Source of the DNA: Sphingomonadales bacterium UBA6157
GTDB taxonomy: Bacteria; Pseudomonadota; Alphaproteobacteria; Sphingomonadales; Sphingomonadaceae
Reading direction: 5' to 3'
DNA: 13,560 nucleotides
NCBI GenBank assembly: GCA_002423025.1
Contig: DIUN01000012.1
Coordinates: forward strand, 15,240 to 28,799
Position numbers and translations under genes: made by a program
Shown: piece after piece, positions 1 to 7,309 of the stretch
Layout of the letters: each line of letters starts with the position of its first letter
How positions within the stretch are numbered: the stretch's first letter is position 1
Notes under the pieces: model-generated
The model's database searches: none
The model's input: only the letters and a program-made list of their open reading frames with translations
Told to the model about the DNA's origin: nothing

Positions 1-361
1 GACCCCGCCGCACTTCTGGGCGCTGGCGCTGTTCATGGAGGCCGATTATTCCAAGGCCGGCGTGCCGATGCTGCCTGTGACTCACGGCCTCGCCAACACC
101 CGCCGCCAGATCCTCGCCTATTCGCTGCTGCTGGTGCCTGTCACCATTGCGCCGGCGGTGCTGGGGCTGACCGGCTGGGCCTATGGCGGTACGGCGGCGG
201 TGCTCGGTGCCATCTTTATTGCCATGGCCGTGCAGGTCTCGCGCAATACCGCCACGGTAGCCGCCGAGATGGTGCCGGAAAAGAAGCTCTTCAAGTTCAG
301 CCTGCTGTACCTCGCCATTCTGTTCGGCGCGCTGGTGGCTGACCGGCTGATCCTGGCATGA
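1..361 (+). CDS. ctaB: Protoheme IX farnesyltransferase (heme O synthase), C-terminal part
   Basis: This is the 3' end of a gene entering from the left edge; the reading frame begins at base 2 and 119 residues are visible. CtaB is an inner-membrane UbiA-superfamily prenyltransferase that adds a farnesyl group to heme B to make heme O, the precursor of heme A for aa3-type oxidases. The visible part opens with TPPHFWALALF and continues EADYSKAGVPMLPV, the conserved loop of CtaB/COX10 proteins. Three hydrophobic stretches follow (bases about 110-175, 180-240 and 295-355), fitting the last membrane helices. The stop overlaps the next start (ATGA at 358-361), so translation is probably coupled. 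The N-terminal half, with the Asp-rich prenyl diphosphate motifs, lies outside the window. The gene order that follows (ctaG, ctaE, SURF1) supports the call. Confidence 0.95.
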   Translation, partial: TPPHFWALALFMEADYSKAGVPMLPVTHGLANTRRQILAYSLLLVPVTIAPAVLGLTGWAYGGTAAVLGAIFIAMAVQVSRNTATVAAEMVPEKKLFKFSLLYLAILFGALVADRLILA

Positions 362-570
362 CCGCGAGCTGGACCCCGGCCGAGCGCGCCGCCTTCGAGG
401 CCAAGCGCAAATCCCGCAATCTGGCGCTCGGCATCCTGCTCGGGGCGCTGGTCGTGCTGTTCTTCGGCATCACCGTCGTGCGCATGGTGCCGGCGCTGCT
501 CGACGGTAACCCCGCGACCACCGCCGCCACGCCTGCGCCTGAAACAGCGCCTGCGAGCGCCACGCAATGA
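358..570 (+). CDS. Small single-helix CoxF-like oxidase assembly protein
   Basis: The gene encodes 70 residues. A basic, charged N-terminus (residues 1-22, with AERAAFEAKRKSRN) is followed by one clear transmembrane helix at about 23-46 and a Pro/Ala/Thr-rich tail. The position between ctaB and ctaG is where alphaproteobacteria often encode a very small protein labelled CoxF or 'cytochrome c oxidase assembly protein'; the name here comes from position, size and topology, not from a catalytic motif. By the positive-inside rule the basic N-terminus should be cytoplasmic and the tail periplasmic. It overlaps both neighbours by four bases (ATGA at 358-361 and 567-570), consistent with tight co-expression. 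Its molecular role is not known to me; a structural or assembly role at the oxidase is inferred. Confidence 0.75.
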   Translation: MTASWTPAERAAFEAKRKSRNLALGILLGALVVLFFGITVVRMVPALLDGNPATTAATPAPETAPASATQ

Positions 571-1196
571 GCGACCTCGCTCTGGCCCGCGCCAAGCGAC
601 GCACCGGCGTGCTGGCGGCGCTTCTGGCCGTGGCGATGATCGGCCTCGCCTATGCCAGCGTGCCGCTCTACCGGCTGTTCTGCCAGGTAACCGGCTTTGG
701 CGGCACCACGAGCACCGCCGAGGAAGCGGCACTGCCCGGCGCCAGCCAGCTCAAGGCGCTCGGTGGCCGCACCATCCGCATCCGTTTCGATTCGAACATG
801 GCGCCCGGCCTTGGCTGGCGCTTCGCCCCGCGGGATCGCGATGTCGAAATCCGCATCGGCGAGAAGCGCCTGGCCTTCTACAACGCCACCAATACGGAGA
901 GCGTCGCCACCACCGGCCGCGCCACCTTCAACGTCTCGCCGGACACGGCTGGGCAGTATTTCCGCAAGATCGAATGCTTCTGCTTCACCGAGCAGACGCT
1001 GGCGGCAGGGGAGACGGTGCAGATGCCCGTTACCTATTTCATCGATCCGGCCATCCTCGATGACCCTTCGGCGAACAAGATCAAGGAAATCACGTTGAGC
1101 TACACCTTCTTCAAGGTGGACAATCCGGCCTCGGAGCCGGTAAGCGCAACCACGCATTCGACAGCATCCATCAAACCAGATCAAACCAGGGGCTAA
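567..1196 (+). CDS. ctaG: Cytochrome c oxidase assembly protein CtaG (Cox11), copper chaperone for CuB
   Basis: The product has 209 residues, the usual size for Cox11. This family is anchored by one N-terminal helix and uses a periplasmic beta-barrel domain to insert copper into the CuB site of oxidase subunit I. A basic start (RAKRR) leads into a helix at about residues 13-31. Then come the family motif YRLFCQ with Cys39, and the copper-binding CFCF motif with Cys137 and Cys139 inside KIECFCFTEQ, followed by the conserved MPVTYFIDP. All three expected cysteines are present, so the protein looks functional. The ATG overlaps the stop of the small upstream gene. The stop TAA (1194-1196) overlaps the ATG of ctaE. 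The last residues are encoded by a tandem 10-base repeat and are probably not conserved. Confidence 0.95.
   Translation: MSDLALARAKRRTGVLAALLAVAMIGLAYASVPLYRLFCQVTGFGGTTSTAEEAALPGASQLKALGGRTIRIRFDSNMAPGLGWRFAPRDRDVEIRIGEKRLAFYNATNTESVATTGRATFNVSPDTAGQYFRKIECFCFTEQTLAAGETVQMPVTYFIDPAILDDPSANKIKEITLSYTFFKVDNPASEPVSATTHSTASIKPDQTRG
1170..1189 (+). repeat. Perfect tandem 10-base direct repeat at the 3' end of ctaG
   Basis: The unit ATCAAACCAG occurs twice back to back (1170-1179 and 1180-1189). Because the unit is 10 bases long, the two copies are read in different frames, giving the C-terminal IKPDQTR of CtaG. It lies seven bases before the ctaE start at 1196-1198. It is most simply a small slippage duplication in an unconstrained tail. 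A regulatory role cannot be excluded but nothing supports one. Confidence 0.7.
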
Positions 1197-2035
1197 TGGT
1201 CATGGCCAGCGGCAAGACACACGATTATCACATTCTCAGCCCGTCCTCGCGGCCGTTCACCATGTCGTTCGCGACACTGGTGCTGGCAGCGGGCGCCATC
1301 GGCTGGATGCACGACACCAGCTGGGGCATGGCCGTGTTCGGCGCCGGCTTCGCCGCCGTCTGCGCCATGTTCTACGTCTGGTGGAAGGATGTCGTCCACG
1401 AGGCGAACACCGGCGACCATACGCCGGTGGTGCAGCTGCATCATCGCTACGGCATGATCCTGTTCATCGCCTCTGAAGTGATGTTCTTCGTCGCCTGGTT
1501 CTGGGCCTATTTCAACGCTGCGCTCTACCCGAGCAGCCATGAAGGCATTGGCGGTGTCTGGCCGCCGCAGGGTGTCGAAGTGCTGGATCCATTCGTGTTC
1601 CCGCTGCTCAACACGCTGATCCTGCTGCTCTCGGGCACCACCGTCACCTGGGCGCACCATGCGCTCATCCATGGTGACCGGCAGGGCCTCAAGCAGGGCC
1701 TGTGGCTCACCATCGTGCTCGGCGTGCTGTTCAGCTTCGTCCAGGCCTATGAGTATAGCCACGCCGAGTTCGGCATGGCCGGCAACATCTATGGCGCGAC
1801 CTTCTACATGGCGACCGGGTTCCACGGCTTCCATGTCATCGTCGGCACCATCTTCCTGATGGTTTGCCTGGCTCGGGTCTATAAGGGTGACTTCACGCCC
1901 CAGCAGCACTTCGGTTTCGAAGCTGCGGCCTGGTACTGGCATTTCGTCGATGTCGTCTGGCTGTTCCTGTTCATCTCCATCTATGTGTGGGGTTCGAACT
2001 TCGGTGCGGCGGTCGTCGAACACGCCGTTGGTTGA
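1196..2035 (+). CDS. ctaE: Cytochrome c oxidase subunit III
   Basis: The product has 279 residues, normal for a full seven-helix subunit III of aa3-type oxidase. Subunit III carries no metal; it stabilises subunit I and binds lipids that help keep the oxygen pathway and proton uptake stable. The typical N-terminus is present (HDYHILSPSSRP, residues 9-20), then about seven hydrophobic helices. The second or third contains SEVMFFVAWFWAYF (residues 93-106), with the conserved membrane glutamate Glu94. The signature WYWHFVDVVWLFLF spans about 246-259. The start is ATG at 1196, overlapping the ctaG stop, or possibly the second ATG at 1202, six bases downstream; they differ by only two residues. 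Subunits I and II are presumably upstream of ctaB, outside the window. Confidence 0.97.
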   Translation: MVMASGKTHDYHILSPSSRPFTMSFATLVLAAGAIGWMHDTSWGMAVFGAGFAAVCAMFYVWWKDVVHEANTGDHTPVVQLHHRYGMILFIASEVMFFVAWFWAYFNAALYPSSHEGIGGVWPPQGVEVLDPFVFPLLNTLILLLSGTTVTWAHHALIHGDRQGLKQGLWLTIVLGVLFSFVQAYEYSHAEFGMAGNIYGATFYMATGFHGFHVIVGTIFLMVCLARVYKGDFTPQQHFGFEAAAWYWHFVDVVWLFLFISIYVWGSNFGAAVVEHAVG

Positions 2036-2399
2036 GTGGCCGGCCCCGGCCGGTCCTTCTCCGCTGCAGGCAGCGCTCACCGGGCGCTGCCCGCGCTGCG
2101 GCACCGGGCGGATGTTCGCCGGCCCGGTCAGCTTTGCACCGCGCTGCACCCATTGCGGGCTGGATCTCCTGGCCTTCAACGTTGGGGACGGCGCGGCCAG
2201 CTTCCTTATCCTCATCGTCGGCGCGATCGTCACGGGCCTTGCCATGTGGCTTGAGCTCACGCGCTCGCCGCCCTGGTATATCCACGCGGCTCTCTGGCTG
2301 CCGCTGACGCTGGTACTGTCACTCGGCCTGATGCGGCTGACCAAGGGCCTGCTGCTGGCGCTGGAATTTCGCCATGAAGCCCGTGAGGGCAAGCTTTGA
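2028..2399 (+). CDS. DUF983 family zinc-ribbon membrane protein
   Basis: The protein is about 123 residues if it starts at TTG 2028, which overlaps the end of ctaE by eight bases. No ATG or GTG in this frame lies before the first conserved motif, and the protein from TTG (MVEWPAPAGPSPLQ) has the length and lead-in I expect for the family. It has two CxxC pairs, CPRC (21-24) and CTHC (40-43), which should form a zinc ribbon on the cytoplasmic side. Two transmembrane helices follow, at about 57-76 and 86-107. DUF983 genes are commonly placed between ctaE and SURF1 in alphaproteobacteria, so a part in oxidase assembly is likely, but no biochemical function is known to me. The call is firm; the exact start is less sure. 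Confidence 0.85.
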   Translation: MVEWPAPAGPSPLQAALTGRCPRCGTGRMFAGPVSFAPRCTHCGLDLLAFNVGDGAASFLILIVGAIVTGLAMWLELTRSPPWYIHAALWLPLTLVLSLGLMRLTKGLLLALEFRHEAREGKL

Positions 2400-3058
2400 G
2401 CGGCGGCGCTGCCCGGCGGGTGCCAATCCTGCCGACTCTCCTTGTTTTTGCCATGCTGTCGTTCCTCATCGGCCTCGGCATCTGGCAGCTGCAGCGTGCC
2501 AGCTGGAAGGCCGGGCTGATCACGCAGCTGGAAGCGGCACAAACCCAGCCGCTGCTTGAACCGGCAGATTTCCTCGCCGCCATGCGTGGCCAGCGCAGCG
2601 TGCAATATCGCCGGGCCGAGCTGCTCTGTGCGCCGGGCGAAGTGCTGCCTTACGACTTGAAGGGCGGCAGCAGCGCCGGCGGCCAATCCGGCTTTCTCGT
2701 TCTTGTCTCGTGCCGGCCGAATCGCAAGGCGCCGGATATCGTTGCGGTGGCGGGCTGGACGCGCCGGCCCGATGCCGCGCAGGTGCCGCTCAAGGTCGAT
2801 ACCAAGTTCACCGGCCTGATCATCGAGCGGCCCTATGGCGATGCGCCCGGCCGCCCGCAGTTCATGCTGATTCCCGATACGGCTGTGCCGCCGCTCCAGC
2901 GCTCGCGACTGCCCAGCCCGCAGGACCTGCCGGACAATCACATCTCCTATGCTGGCCAGTGGTTCGGGCTCGCCGGGGCGCTGCTCGTCATCTACGGCCT
3001 GTGGTTGCGGCGGCGCTGGCGCACCGCAAACCTTGCCGCGCCCGCCGCACCGCTTTAA
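2396..3058 (+). CDS. SURF1 family cytochrome c oxidase assembly protein
   Basis: The product has 220 residues. SURF1/Shy1 proteins act in the membrane during assembly of heme-copper oxidases and are thought to help place heme A in subunit I. The expected layout is seen: an N-terminal helix at about 11-30 ending in LGIWQLQR, a periplasmic domain of about 150 residues, and a second helix at about 188-204 preceded by the family signature NHISYAGQWF (181-190). The start is TTG at 2396, overlapping the DUF983 stop as TTGA. The first in-frame ATG (2453) would cut into the first helix. A GTG at 2420 is a weaker alternative. The last two helices and the loop are intact, so the gene looks functional. 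Confidence 0.93.
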   Translation: MSGGAARRVPILPTLLVFAMLSFLIGLGIWQLQRASWKAGLITQLEAAQTQPLLEPADFLAAMRGQRSVQYRRAELLCAPGEVLPYDLKGGSSAGGQSGFLVLVSCRPNRKAPDIVAVAGWTRRPDAAQVPLKVDTKFTGLIIERPYGDAPGRPQFMLIPDTAVPPLQRSRLPSPQDLPDNHISYAGQWFGLAGALLVIYGLWLRRRWRTANLAAPAAPL

Positions 3059-3070
3059 GCGCTGCACCCC

Positions 3071-4483
3071 ATGCAATACATCAGCACCAGGGGCGCGGCC
3101 CCCACCCTTGATTTCCAGGCCGTGACGCTGGCGGGCCTTGCCAGTGATGGCGGGCTTTATGTGCCGGCAAGCTGGCCGCGCTTCAGCAAGGCGGAGATCG
3201 CCGACATGGCCGGTCTCTCCTATGTGGAGACGGCGGTTCGGGTGTGCCGGCCGTTCGTGGGGGACAGCCTGTCCGAAGACGAGCTGCGGGATATCCTGAC
3301 GCGGGCCTATGCCAGCTTCGAGCATGCAGCCGTCGTGCCGCTGGTGCAGCTCGATGCGCGCAACTGGCTGCTGGAGCTGTTCCATGGCCCGACGCTGGCG
3401 TTCAAGGACGTGGCGATGCAGGCGCTGGGCCTGTTGTTCGAGACCTTCCTGGGCCGTTCGGGCCAGCACCTGACCGTGATCGGCGCCACCTCGGGTGACA
3501 CCGGCTCGGCGGCGATTCATGCGCTGGCCGGGCGTGCCGGGGTGGAAGTGTTCATGCTCCATCCCAAGGGCCGCGTTTCGGACGTGCAGCGCCGCCAGAT
3601 GACAACGGTGCTGGCGCCGAACATTCACAACATCGCCATCGAGGGCAATTTCGATGATGCCCAGGCGCTGGTGAAGGCGATGTTCAACGATCCGGCGTTC
3701 AGCAGCCGGTTTGCACTCTCGGCGGTCAACTCGATCAACTGGGCGCGGCTGATGCTGCAGATCGTCTATTATTTCTACGCTGGCGTGCGGCTTGGTGCTC
3801 CCGAGCGACGAATCGCCTTTTCGGTGCCCACCGGCAACTTTGGCGATGTGTTCGCGGGCTATGTCGCCTCGCAGATGGGCCTGCCAGTGGCGCGGCTGCT
3901 GGTGGCGACCAACGAGAACGACATTTTGCACCGGGCGCTGGCCGCCGGGGACTACAGCACCGGCAGCGTCACGCCCACCCAGTCCCCCTCCATGGACATC
4001 CAGGTGAGCAGCAACTTTGAGCGGCTGCTGTTCGATCTGGCGGGCCGTGATGGCGCCGTGACGGCCGAGACGATGCGGGCCTTCGAGGCCACGCGCGCCA
4101 TGGCGATTCCGGCCGGGCAGCGCGAAGCCGCGGCGGCGCTGTTCACCAGCGCGCGGGTGGATGAGGATGGCATGGCGCGGGCGCTGCGCTGGGCCAAGGA
4201 CCGTTGCGGCGAGATCATCGATCCCCACACCGCGATCGGCCTGGCGGCAGCGCAGCGGCATCTGGCGGCGGGCCTTGAGGATACGGACGTGCCGATGGTG
4301 ACTCTGGCGACGGCGCACCCCGGCAAATTCGGCGCTGCCGTGGAGCGGGCCTGCGGCGTGCAGCCCAGCCTGCCGGCGCGGGTGCGCGGCATCTTTGATC
4401 GCGAGGAGCGCTACACCGTGCTGCCGGCCACGCTGGAAGCCGTGGAAGCGCACATCGGCGCGCTCGCCCGGCCGGCCGGCTGA
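3071..4483 (+). CDS. thrC: Threonine synthase
   Basis: The product has 470 residues, the normal length for the long (E. coli and yeast-like) threonine synthase class. It is a cytosolic PLP enzyme that converts O-phosphohomoserine to threonine and phosphate, the last step of threonine synthesis. The N-terminus MQYISTRG is typical. The PLP lysine is Lys112 in FHGPTLAFKD. SGDTG (141-145) and PTGNFGD (253-259) match the cofactor and phosphate-binding loops of the family. It begins 12 bases after the SURF1 stop, with no clear Shine-Dalgarno sequence, and ends eight bases before the M16 peptidase start. Being in the cox run says more about shared transcription than about function; the rest of the threonine pathway is not nearby. 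Confidence 0.97.
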   Translation: MQYISTRGAAPTLDFQAVTLAGLASDGGLYVPASWPRFSKAEIADMAGLSYVETAVRVCRPFVGDSLSEDELRDILTRAYASFEHAAVVPLVQLDARNWLLELFHGPTLAFKDVAMQALGLLFETFLGRSGQHLTVIGATSGDTGSAAIHALAGRAGVEVFMLHPKGRVSDVQRRQMTTVLAPNIHNIAIEGNFDDAQALVKAMFNDPAFSSRFALSAVNSINWARLMLQIVYYFYAGVRLGAPERRIAFSVPTGNFGDVFAGYVASQMGLPVARLLVATNENDILHRALAAGDYSTGSVTPTQSPSMDIQVSSNFERLLFDLAGRDGAVTAETMRAFEATRAMAIPAGQREAAAALFTSARVDEDGMARALRWAKDRCGEIIDPHTAIGLAAAQRHLAAGLEDTDVPMVTLATAHPGKFGAAVERACGVQPSLPARVRGIFDREERYTVLPATLEAVEAHIGALARPAG

Positions 4484-4489
4484 CCGGCC
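4474..4489 (+). other. GC-rich hairpin across the thrC stop codon
   Basis: GGCCGG (4474-4479) can pair fully with CCGGCC (4484-4489), leaving a four-base loop CTGA that contains most of the thrC stop codon. It ends two bases before the GTG start of the next gene. No T-run follows, so it is not a normal intrinsic terminator. It could tie translation of the M16 gene to ribosomes finishing thrC, but GC-rich sequence makes such stems common by chance. Confidence 0.4.
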
Positions 4490-4491
4490 CG

Positions 4492-5742
4492 GTGAAAACG
4501 CCCGTCATCGCCCATACCGCCCATGGCCTGCGTGTCGCGACGTGCGAGACGCCGGGGGTGGAGACCGTGGCGGTGGCGCTGCACTCCGAAACCGGGGCGC
4601 GCTTCGAGACCGAGGTGGAGAACGGCCTGGCGCATCTTTTCGAGCACATGGTGTTCAAGGGCACGATGCAGCGCAGCGCCCGGCAGATTGCCGAGGAGAT
4701 AGAGGACGTCGGCGGCAGCCTGAACGCCTGGACCTCGCGCGACGCCACGGTGTTCCATGCCCGGCTGCTGGCGCGGGACCTGCCACTGGGCATCGGGCTG
4801 ATCGCGGACCTGCTGACCGCGCCGCGCTTTGATGAGGATGATCTGGCACGCGAAAAGGATGTCGTGCTGCAGGAGCTTGGCGAGGCGCGCGACACGCCGG
4901 ATGACATCGTGTTCGACCATCTGCAGGAAGTCGCCTTTCCCGGCCAGGCGCTGGGCCGCTCGATTCTGGGCAGCGAGGAGAGCATCGCGCGGCTGACCAG
5001 TGATGACCTGCGGAACTGGCTGGCGTGCCACTATGTCAACCCTCGGCTGACCCTGGTAGTGGCCGGCAAGCTCGATCATGATGCCGTGATGCGGCTTGCC
5101 GAAGCGGCGTTCCCGCATGGCGGTGAGGCCGCGCCGCTGCGGGCCGAGGCCGCGCATTTCGCGCCGGGCCAGTTCCATGACAACCGCCGCTTCGAGCAGG
5201 CGCAGCTGACCAGCGGCTATCCGGCGCCCGGCCACCATGACCCGGCGCATGATGCCGCTGCGCTGTTCACGCTTGCGGCGGGCGGCGGCATGTCGTCCCG
5301 GCTGTTCCAGGAAGTGCGCGAGGCGCGCGGGCTGGCCTATTCGATCAGCGCGGCGACTTCGCCTTATGCCGATGGCGGCCTGATGAGCGTGCACGCCGCC
5401 TGCGCCCGCAAGGATGCCGCCAAGGCGCGTGAGCTGATCGACCGAGTGCTGGCGGAAACCGCAGCGGGGCTGGACGAGGCCGAATTGGCGCGCGCCAAGG
5501 CGCAGGCCGTGGCCGGGCTGCTGATGGCGCTGGAGAGCCCGCAGGGGCAGGGCGATTATCTGGCGCGGCAACTTATCATCCATGGCCGCTGGGTGCCGGC
5601 CGATGAAGTGGTGGCGCGCATCGAGGCAGTGACCGTGGACGCAGCGCGGGCGGCCGGCGCGGCAATGCTCGCCCATGCCCCGGCGCGGGCCGAAGTCGGC
5701 ACCGGCATCTCGCGCTCGCGCACGGCGTCCCGCAAGGCATGA
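4492..5742 (+). CDS. M16 family zinc metallopeptidase (processing-peptidase-like)
   Basis: The product has 416 residues, typical of single-gene bacterial M16B peptidases related to the mitochondrial processing peptidase beta subunit. The inverted zinc motif HxxEH is present as HLFEH (His48, Glu51, His52), and the third metal ligand is probably Glu128 in DVVLQELGEARD, at the expected spacing of 76 residues. The C-terminal half has the substrate-side motif GGGMSSRLFQEVREARGLAYS. All active-site residues are present, so an active enzyme is expected. The substrate is unknown. There is no signal peptide, suggesting a cytoplasmic location. The start is GTG at 4492 with no visible Shine-Dalgarno sequence. 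The stop overlaps the next start as ATGA. M16 genes next to thrC are common in sphingomonads as I recall. Confidence 0.93.
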   Translation: MKTPVIAHTAHGLRVATCETPGVETVAVALHSETGARFETEVENGLAHLFEHMVFKGTMQRSARQIAEEIEDVGGSLNAWTSRDATVFHARLLARDLPLGIGLIADLLTAPRFDEDDLAREKDVVLQELGEARDTPDDIVFDHLQEVAFPGQALGRSILGSEESIARLTSDDLRNWLACHYVNPRLTLVVAGKLDHDAVMRLAEAAFPHGGEAAPLRAEAAHFAPGQFHDNRRFEQAQLTSGYPAPGHHDPAHDAAALFTLAAGGGMSSRLFQEVREARGLAYSISAATSPYADGGLMSVHAACARKDAAKARELIDRVLAETAAGLDEAELARAKAQAVAGLLMALESPQGQGDYLARQLIIHGRWVPADEVVARIEAVTVDAARAAGAAMLAHAPARAEVGTGISRSRTASRKA

Positions 5743-6602
5743 CCGGGCTGAGTGTCCTGATTACCGAGGGCTGGGAGGATTACGCCCTTCTCGACAGCGG
5801 TGCCGGGCGCAAGCTTGAGCGCTATGGCCCCTACCGCTTCATCCGGCCCGAGGCGCAAGCGCTGTGGCAGCCGGCGGCGGCCGAGTGGCAGGCCGATGGC
5901 GAGTTCGTCGGCGGCAGCGATGAGGAAGGCGGTGGCCGCTGGAACCTGGAGCCGAACGTGCCGGCGCGCTGGCCGATCAGCCGTGGCCCGGTGCGCTTCC
6001 ATGCCACCAACACGCCGTTCCGCCATCTTGGCTTCTTCCCGGACATGGGGGCGCAGTGGGACTGGATGCGCGCCCGCGCCACACCGGGCAGCCGCATCCT
6101 CAACATGTTCGGCTATACCGGCGTCGCCAGCCTGATCGCGGCGGAAGCTGGGGCGCAGGTCACGCATGTCGATGCCAGCAAGAAGGCCGTGGCATCGGCG
6201 CGCGAGAACGCCGGCCTCTCCGGGCTGGCCGAAGCGCCGGTGCGCTGGCTGGTCGATGATGCGCTCAAGTTCATGCGGCGCGAGGTGCGGCGCGGCAGCC
6301 GCTACCATGGCATCCTGCTCGATCCGCCCAAATACGGCCGCGGCCCCGATGGTGAGATCTGGCAGCTGGAGCGGGACCTGCCGGAACTGGTGCACCTGGC
6401 GCGGCAGTTGCTCGCCGATGAGGGCAGTTTCCTCATCCTGACCGTCTATGCCATCCGCATGTCCGCCCTCGCCATCAAGGCGCTGATGGACGAGGCAATG
6501 TCAGGAGCCGGCGGCAGCGTGGAAGCCGGTGACATGGCGATCCGGGAGGCCACGAGGGGACTGTTATTGCCCACGGCCATTTTCAGCCGCTGGAGCCGCT
6601 GA
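5739..6602 (+). CDS. Class I SAM-dependent methyltransferase, RlmI-like (COG1092 type)
   Basis: The product has 287 residues and a Rossmann-fold methyltransferase domain. The SAM-binding loop is LNMFGYTGVAS (121-131), the acidic residue that binds the ribose is Asp145 in VDASKKA, the adenine-side pair is Asp173-Asp174, and the catalytic motif is DPPKYGRGP (195-203). This DPPK form is shared with RlmI-type 23S rRNA cytosine-C5 methyltransferases. The protein lacks an obvious N-terminal PUA domain of the E. coli RlmI kind and is shorter (RlmI is near 396 residues), so the exact rRNA or other substrate is open. It is the last gene of the cox-thrC run and meets the GST gene tail to tail with only three bases between, leaving no room for a terminator. 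Confidence 0.85.
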   Translation: MTGLSVLITEGWEDYALLDSGAGRKLERYGPYRFIRPEAQALWQPAAAEWQADGEFVGGSDEEGGGRWNLEPNVPARWPISRGPVRFHATNTPFRHLGFFPDMGAQWDWMRARATPGSRILNMFGYTGVASLIAAEAGAQVTHVDASKKAVASARENAGLSGLAEAPVRWLVDDALKFMRREVRRGSRYHGILLDPPKYGRGPDGEIWQLERDLPELVHLARQLLADEGSFLILTVYAIRMSALAIKALMDEAMSGAGGSVEAGDMAIREATRGLLLPTAIFSRWSR

Positions 6603-6605
6603 CGC

Positions 6606-7226
6606 TCAGGCGGCGGTGCGCAGGCTGAGCTCCTCCCCCATGGCGCGAGCCACGTGCGGCCGGGCGCGCATCCGCTCGCGATAAGCCGCCAGCGCCGGCC
6701 AGCCGGAGAGCGCGATGCCGCAATGCTCGCACCAGCCGAGCACTGTCACCAAGTAAGCATCGGCGATGGTGAAGCCGTCCATCAGCGTCTCACGCTCGCC
6801 CAGGTGACGCTCCAGATAATCGAACTTGGGCTCGATGCGGAGGCGTGCGAAGGCCTTGGCCTCGGGCGGCGCGGCGGGGTGCATGAACGGTACGAAGCCG
6901 GCGCTGTGCAGCTCGGCGCCGATGAGGTGCAGCCAGCCCTGCAGCCGGGTGCGGGCCAGCGTGCCGGCGGGCGGCGCCAGGCCAAAGTCGGGCCGCAGAT
7001 CGGCGATGAACTGCAAGATGGCAGGGCCTTCGGTGATTACGGTGCCATCCTCCAGCACCAGCGCCGGCACCTGGCCCTTGGCGTTGATCGGGAGATAATT
7101 GCCGCCTTCGCGCAGGGTCTTGCTGGAGAGCATGACCTCCTGGAAACCGGCCTCCACGCCGGCCTCGTAAAGCGTGATGCGGGTGGCCAGCGAGCATGCC
7201 ATGGGGGTGAAATACAGCGTGATCAT
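6606..7226 (-). CDS. Glutathione S-transferase, beta-class-like
   Basis: The product has 206 residues. An N-terminal thioredoxin-like domain (1-80) precedes an all-helical C-terminal domain. The start MITLYFTPMACSLATRITL matches the beta class, where a cysteine replaces the usual Tyr/Ser; here it is Cys11. The partner histidine of that class (His106 in E. coli and Proteus enzymes) is probably His107 in AELHSAGF. The glutathione-binding loop QVPALVLEDG (52-61) and the helix-capping motif TIADAYLV (153-160, Asp156) are intact. One oddity is EGPAI in place of the usual ES pair at 66-67. A GGAG Shine-Dalgarno sequence (plus-strand CTCC, 7234-7237) lies seven bases before the ATG. It is divergent from a TetR gene, which is the likely regulator. 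The role is presumably detoxification of electrophiles; the substrate is unknown. Confidence 0.92.
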   Translation of the reverse strand: MITLYFTPMACSLATRITLYEAGVEAGFQEVMLSSKTLREGGNYLPINAKGQVPALVLEDGTVITEGPAILQFIADLRPDFGLAPPAGTLARTRLQGWLHLIGAELHSAGFVPFMHPAAPPEAKAFARLRIEPKFDYLERHLGERETLMDGFTIADAYLVTVLGWCEHCGIALSGWPALAAYRERMRARPHVARAMGEELSLRTAA

Positions 7227-7249
7227 CGGGCGACTCCGCTTCGGTTGAT

Positions 7250-7309
7250 TTCTGTACCGTCTCGCACTAAATTGAGTCGGTCAAGATTTAAATGCGAAGT
7301 GGTACAGAA
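7250..7309. promoter_or_regulatory. Inverted-repeat operator candidate between GST and TetR genes
   Basis: The 82-base divergent gap (7227-7308) contains TTCTGTACC at 7250-7258 and its exact reverse complement GGTACAGAA at 7301-7309. After three mismatched bases, five more bases match (TCGCA at 7262-7266 against TGCGA at 7293-7297), so the arms match at 14 of 17 positions around a 26-base AT-rich centre. The right arm ends on the A of the TetR ATG. Outward-facing -35-like hexamers lie in the centre: TTGAGT at 7272-7277 for tetR, and TTGACC on the minus strand at 7284-7279 for the GST gene. Any -10 element would fall in or next to an arm. This is what one expects for a TetR protein repressing both genes. 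Binding is inferred, not shown. Confidence 0.65.

Noticed and set aside
1193..4453. Open frame of 1086 codons on the minus strand opposite ctaE to thrC
   Set aside because: It lies wholly antisense to five recognisable genes, and its product is rich in Arg, His, Gln and Gly with no domain or membrane pattern. Such long antisense frames are a by-product of strong GC bias at third codon positions.
4411..5676. Open frame of 421 codons on the minus strand opposite the M16 peptidase
   Set aside because: Antisense to a gene with a complete HxxEH zinc site; composition is typical of a shadow frame.
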